Of a stretch of DNA of 7,038 bases, positions 4,690 through 7,038 are shown in pieces; within the stretch, counting starts at the first letter, position 1; each line of letters begins with the position of its first letter. The DNA is from Ferruginibacter sp. GTDB lineage: Bacteria; Bacteroidota; Bacteroidia; Chitinophagales; Chitinophagaceae. A program made the translations under genes and the position numbers. The DNA lies in assembly GCA_018882645.1 (NCBI GenBank), contig VERM01000075.1, positions 1 through 7,038 of the forward strand, read 5' to 3'. The notes beneath the pieces are model-generated. The model was not told the DNA's origin, ran no database searches, and saw only the letters and a list, made by a program, of their open reading frames with translations.

Positions 4690-5595
4690 CTACATCATCG
4701 CCTTCGCAATCCGAGCGCCGATTGTAGCATTATTCAAAATGAGCGCGATATTGGTATCCAAACTTTCTCCCGCCGTATGATCGGCAATGTATTTCAGCAG
4801 AAAAGGCGTTACATTTTTTCCATGGATGTTTTGTTTGTCTGCTTCTGCCAACGCTTCCTTAATAAATTTTTCTATTTGCTCCGGCTGCACTTCTTTGTCA
4901 GCGGGGACGGGGTTGGCAATCAATACGCTTCCGTTGAGACCGAGCGCCCATTTTGTTTTAACCATATCCGCAATTTCGGAGGGGTTGTCCAAACGCAGCG
5001 GTGATTTGAAGCCGCTTTTAGAAGAATAGAAACTCGGAAATTCATCCTGACCTATGGTGACTACAGAGATACCTAAGGTCTCCAGGTATTCTAATGTAAG
5101 TCCGATGTCCAAAATAGATTTTACACCGGCAGACACTACAGCTACATTGGTAGTACCCATTTCTGTAAGATCCGCTGAGATGTCCATACTTTTTTCAGCA
5201 CCACGGTGCACTCCGCCAATACCGCCGGTGACAAATATTTTTATGCCTGCCATCGAAGCGATGCGCATGGTTGCGGCAACGGTTGTAGCGCCGTACAGTT
5301 TTTTAGAAATTACATAAGCGATATCACGAATGCTCACCTTCCATACATTATTGGCTTTACCGAACAATTCAATCTGTTCACTGCTCAATCCTACCATACA
5401 TTTACCATCCATAATGGCAATCGTTGCCGGAATAGCGCCGTTGACTCTAACCATTTGTTCAACTGCTAAAGCCGTTTCCACATTCTTCGGGTATGGCATA
5501 CCGTGAGAGATAATGGTTGATTCCAAAGCAACGACTGCTTTACCTTCTTTCAAAGCTTGCTCTACTTCGGGATGTATCACTAAAAATTCATTCAT
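4690..5595 (-). CDS. psuG: Pseudouridine-5'-phosphate glycosidase
   Basis: ATG at 5595-5593, stop at 4692-4690, 301 residues, close to the usual 300-310. The enzyme splits the C-C glycosidic bond of pseudouridine 5'-phosphate, giving uracil and ribose 5-phosphate; it belongs to the PsuG/IndA (indigoidine synthase A-like) family. Hallmarks seen: VALESTIISHGMPYP (residues 22-36) with E25, VWKVSIRD with K86, TGGIGGVHRGAE (123-134), MDISADL with D142, and SAGVKSILDIG with K159. By my recollection of E. coli numbering these match the catalytic Glu31, Lys93 and Lys166 and the manganese ligand Asp149. The protein is cytoplasmic. Its ATG overlaps the kinase stop (TAATG), indicating translational coupling in the order kinase then glycosidase. 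All expected key residues are present, so I expect it to be active. Confidence 0.95.
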   Translation of the reverse strand: MNEFLVIHPEVEQALKEGKAVVALESTIISHGMPYPKNVETALAVEQMVRVNGAIPATIAIMDGKCMVGLSSEQIELFGKANNVWKVSIRDIAYVISKKLYGATTVAATMRIASMAGIKIFVTGGIGGVHRGAEKSMDISADLTEMGTTNVAVVSAGVKSILDIGLTLEYLETLGISVVTIGQDEFPSFYSSKSGFKSPLRLDNPSEIADMVKTKWALGLNGSVLIANPVPADKEVQPEQIEKFIKEALAEADKQNIHGKNVTPFLLKYIADHTAGESLDTNIALILNNATIGARIAKAMM

Positions 5596-6524
5596 TATTC
5601 TTCGTAGTATTTAGATACCAGGGTCAATAATTTTTCCTGATTGAGATGAGTGGCGATGGCGCCGTTTACCTGCAATATTTCTGCAGACAAAGTATGTGCG
5701 GTACGGAGACTATTCAGATTGTCTTTTCCGAAATATTTTGATAAGATAAATCCGCTGACAGACCCGTCGCCTGCGCCCGTACAGTCTACGACGGTAGCAT
5801 CAGGAGTGTTGAGTTGCAACGTTTCCGTTTTTTTATATAATGCAGATCCTTCGCGGCCTTTATGCAACCATATGTATTGAATGCCTTTGTCTAATAGTTC
5901 TTTTATCTGAGCATCTGTAGTTTTTGAATCTTTGCTGCAAAGAGCAGGAAGCTCATCTTCATTGGGAGTAATCAGATACAGCCCTTTAAAGTTGGCTTCG
6001 GAAATTTTTCTGGCCGGAGGTACAGATACCGGCTCTATGATCATTTTAATATTATGCTCGTTGGTAAACTCAATCAGCCAGTTGATGGTATCTAAATTGA
6101 TGTTTGCGTCAGCCAGTATGAATGCTGCTGTTGACAATAAGTCTTTATTTTTTTCCAGGTATTCAGGTGTGAGTAGATGCAGTGGGCAGTTGGTCAGCAA
6201 AGCCGTGAACATGCTGCCGTCGGGATTGATGATGGCCGTGTATTTTCCGGTAGACAATTCATTGCTGGTGATGGATGCATCCAGCTTTATACCGGCATCT
6301 GTACAAACTTTTTTTATCCAGTTGCCATCGGCGTCATTTCCGAAAACGGAAATCAGTTGAATTGGGATATCCAGTAATGAAAGTTGATGAGCGATATTTC
6401 TGGCGACACCGCCGGCCGTTCGCGTTACGGTAACATCGTTTGTGGTATGCATCAGCATTTCTTCTTTGGCATGGAAGATATCATCCACCAAAGCCGCTCC
6501 GATACAAATTACAGGTTTTGACAT
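5595..6524 (-). CDS. psuK: PfkB-family kinase, probable pseudouridine kinase
   Basis: ATG at 6524-6522, TAA at 5597-5595, 309 residues, normal for PfkB sugar kinases. It would phosphorylate pseudouridine at the 5' position with ATP, feeding PsuG. Seen: N-terminal strand and substrate loop (ICIGAALVDDIF), the PfkB signature 1 region with AGGVARNIAHQLSLL (37-51), an ITPNEDEL segment (185-192), and signature 2 DCTGAGDGSVSGFI (247-260) with the anion hole GAGD and catalytic D253. There is no N-terminal helix-turn-helix, unlike some fused homologues. PfkB kinases are hard to tell apart by sequence alone. The assignment to pseudouridine rests on direct overlap with psuG. The start lies 9 nt after the stop of the isomerase-like gene; no Shine-Dalgarno box precedes it, so translation is probably coupled. 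Confidence 0.88.
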   Translation of the reverse strand: MSKPVICIGAALVDDIFHAKEEMLMHTTNDVTVTRTAGGVARNIAHQLSLLDIPIQLISVFGNDADGNWIKKVCTDAGIKLDASITSNELSTGKYTAIINPDGSMFTALLTNCPLHLLTPEYLEKNKDLLSTAAFILADANINLDTINWLIEFTNEHNIKMIIEPVSVPPARKISEANFKGLYLITPNEDELPALCSKDSKTTDAQIKELLDKGIQYIWLHKGREGSALYKKTETLQLNTPDATVVDCTGAGDGSVSGFILSKYFGKDNLNSLRTAHTLSAEILQVNGAIATHLNQEKLLTLVSKYYEE

Positions 6525-6533
6525 TTGTCAAAA

Positions 6534-7038
6534 TTAAGGAGTAAACCTTTCTTTAAGTTTATGAAGCATGAAAATATTATTATCCCATACATTGCTCATT
6601 GGTTTTTGAGTAAAAGGTTCGAGTGGCATGTATGGGACAGGCCCGAATTCTGGGGTGAAAGTCAACAAATCTGTTCCTTTACTCTTACGGTACTCAACAA
6701 TTTGTTGCCACCATCCCATGAAGCGTTCCAGGTGTTGCTGCCATTCGGGAGCAGCTGGATTATTTACCTGGGGCCCCTGTTCGAAGCCGATTCTTGCGTG
6801 AACATGTCCGATGTGCGGAATGATTTTATTCAAAATCTCTTCCTGATCTTCCAGCATGCTTTCCGAAACGGTACAAAAATGGGAGAAATCGCCCACGAGT
6901 TCCAGTTCAGGAAATTTTTCCAGGTATTTTATTAATGTTGAAGCATGAAATGAAAAACGTCCTCTATGAGTTTCGTGTAAAATTCTGATTTTGTTTTTTT
7001 GGCTGAAATTCAATGATGCTTCAATCAACCTGCAGTTG
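6534..7038 (-). CDS. Sugar phosphate isomerase/epimerase-like TIM-barrel protein, C-terminal part (runs off right edge)
   Basis: The stop TAA is at 6536-6534 and the frame stays open to the window edge, with residues NCR before the possible TTG at 7028-7026. The true start is therefore outside, and at least 168 residues of the C-terminal part are seen. The motifs ILHETHRGRF, ELVGDFSHF, IGHVHARIGFE and FTPEFGPVPYMP occur in order. They fit the xylose-isomerase-like / AP-endonuclease-2 fold, in which such Glu, Asp/His, His and Glu residues bind a divalent metal. The substrate is unknown; relatives isomerise or epimerise sugars, sugar phosphates or keto-sugars. It is the first visible gene of the psu operon, so it may act on a nucleoside-derived or related sugar, which is inference. 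Confidence 0.85.
   Translation of the reverse strand, partial: NCRLIEASLNFSQKNKIRILHETHRGRFSFHASTLIKYLEKFPELELVGDFSHFCTVSESMLEDQEEILNKIIPHIGHVHARIGFEQGPQVNNPAAPEWQQHLERFMGWWQQIVEYRKSKGTDLLTFTPEFGPVPYMPLEPFTQKPMSNVWDNNIFMLHKLKERFTP

Noticed and set aside
5054..5317. Plus-strand open frames opposite psuG and psuK (also 4777-5029, 5206-5469, 5650-5880, 5932-6377)
   Set aside because: They lie antisense to two genes with clear family motifs and show no motif or start context of their own.
6526..6533. Bacteroidota-type -7 box (TAATTTTG on the minus strand) just before psuK
   Set aside because: No TTTG element lies at the required distance upstream and the transcript would start almost at the ATG. 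The site lies inside the operon and looks like chance.
6525..6935. Plus-strand 136-codon frame opposite the isomerase-like gene
   Set aside because: The minus strand encodes ordered metal-binding motifs of a known fold, so the plus frame is a shadow.
1..7038. CRISPR array or insertion sequence
   Set aside because: I see no regularly spaced repeats and no transposase frame or terminal inverted repeats.

Overview
The window reads like a Bacteroidota chromosome, possibly Chitinophagia or Sphingobacteriia. It is AT-rich, starts are preceded by A/T-rich leaders instead of Shine-Dalgarno boxes, and stops are mostly TAA. This assignment is an inference from style; no marker gene is present. Every gene I support lies on the minus strand, so transcription runs from the right edge to the left.

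Right part (about 4690-7038): a compact metabolic operon. It holds the 3' part of a sugar phosphate isomerase/epimerase-like TIM-barrel gene, then a PfkB-family pseudouridine kinase (psuK), then pseudouridine-5'-phosphate glycosidase (psuG). The kinase follows the first gene after 9 nt, and its stop codon overlaps the psuG start as TAATG. Kinase and glycosidase together would turn pseudouridine into ribose 5-phosphate and uracil. The epimerase-like neighbour may act on a related sugar.

Middle (2865-4646): a 593-residue protein, visibly richer in A/T than the psu genes. Its C-terminal half carries an HELGH zinc-peptidase motif with a downstream Glu that could be the third ligand. Its N-terminal 210 residues resemble, by eye only, the region 2 plus region 4 layout of an ECF-type sigma factor. 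If that holds, it is a DNA-binding/peptidase fusion and the most intriguing gene here.

Gap (2225-2864): 640 bases without a convincing gene but rich in dyad symmetry. It contains a 27-bp interrupted palindrome, a 15-bp palindrome, an 8-bp inverted repeat, and two overlapping micro-ORFs of doubtful status.

Left part (1-2224): a run of small unrecognised genes on one strand (67, 74, 86, 100, 116, 58 and 52 codons, then a gene cut by the left edge). The spacings suggest a single transcript. The 100- and 58-residue proteins share a KGxxFFKPGxEL(F/Y)D motif. The 52-residue protein is a strongly cationic amphipathic or membrane helix. The cluster has the look of accessory or mobile DNA next to a housekeeping operon, but no integrase, relaxase or transposase is visible.
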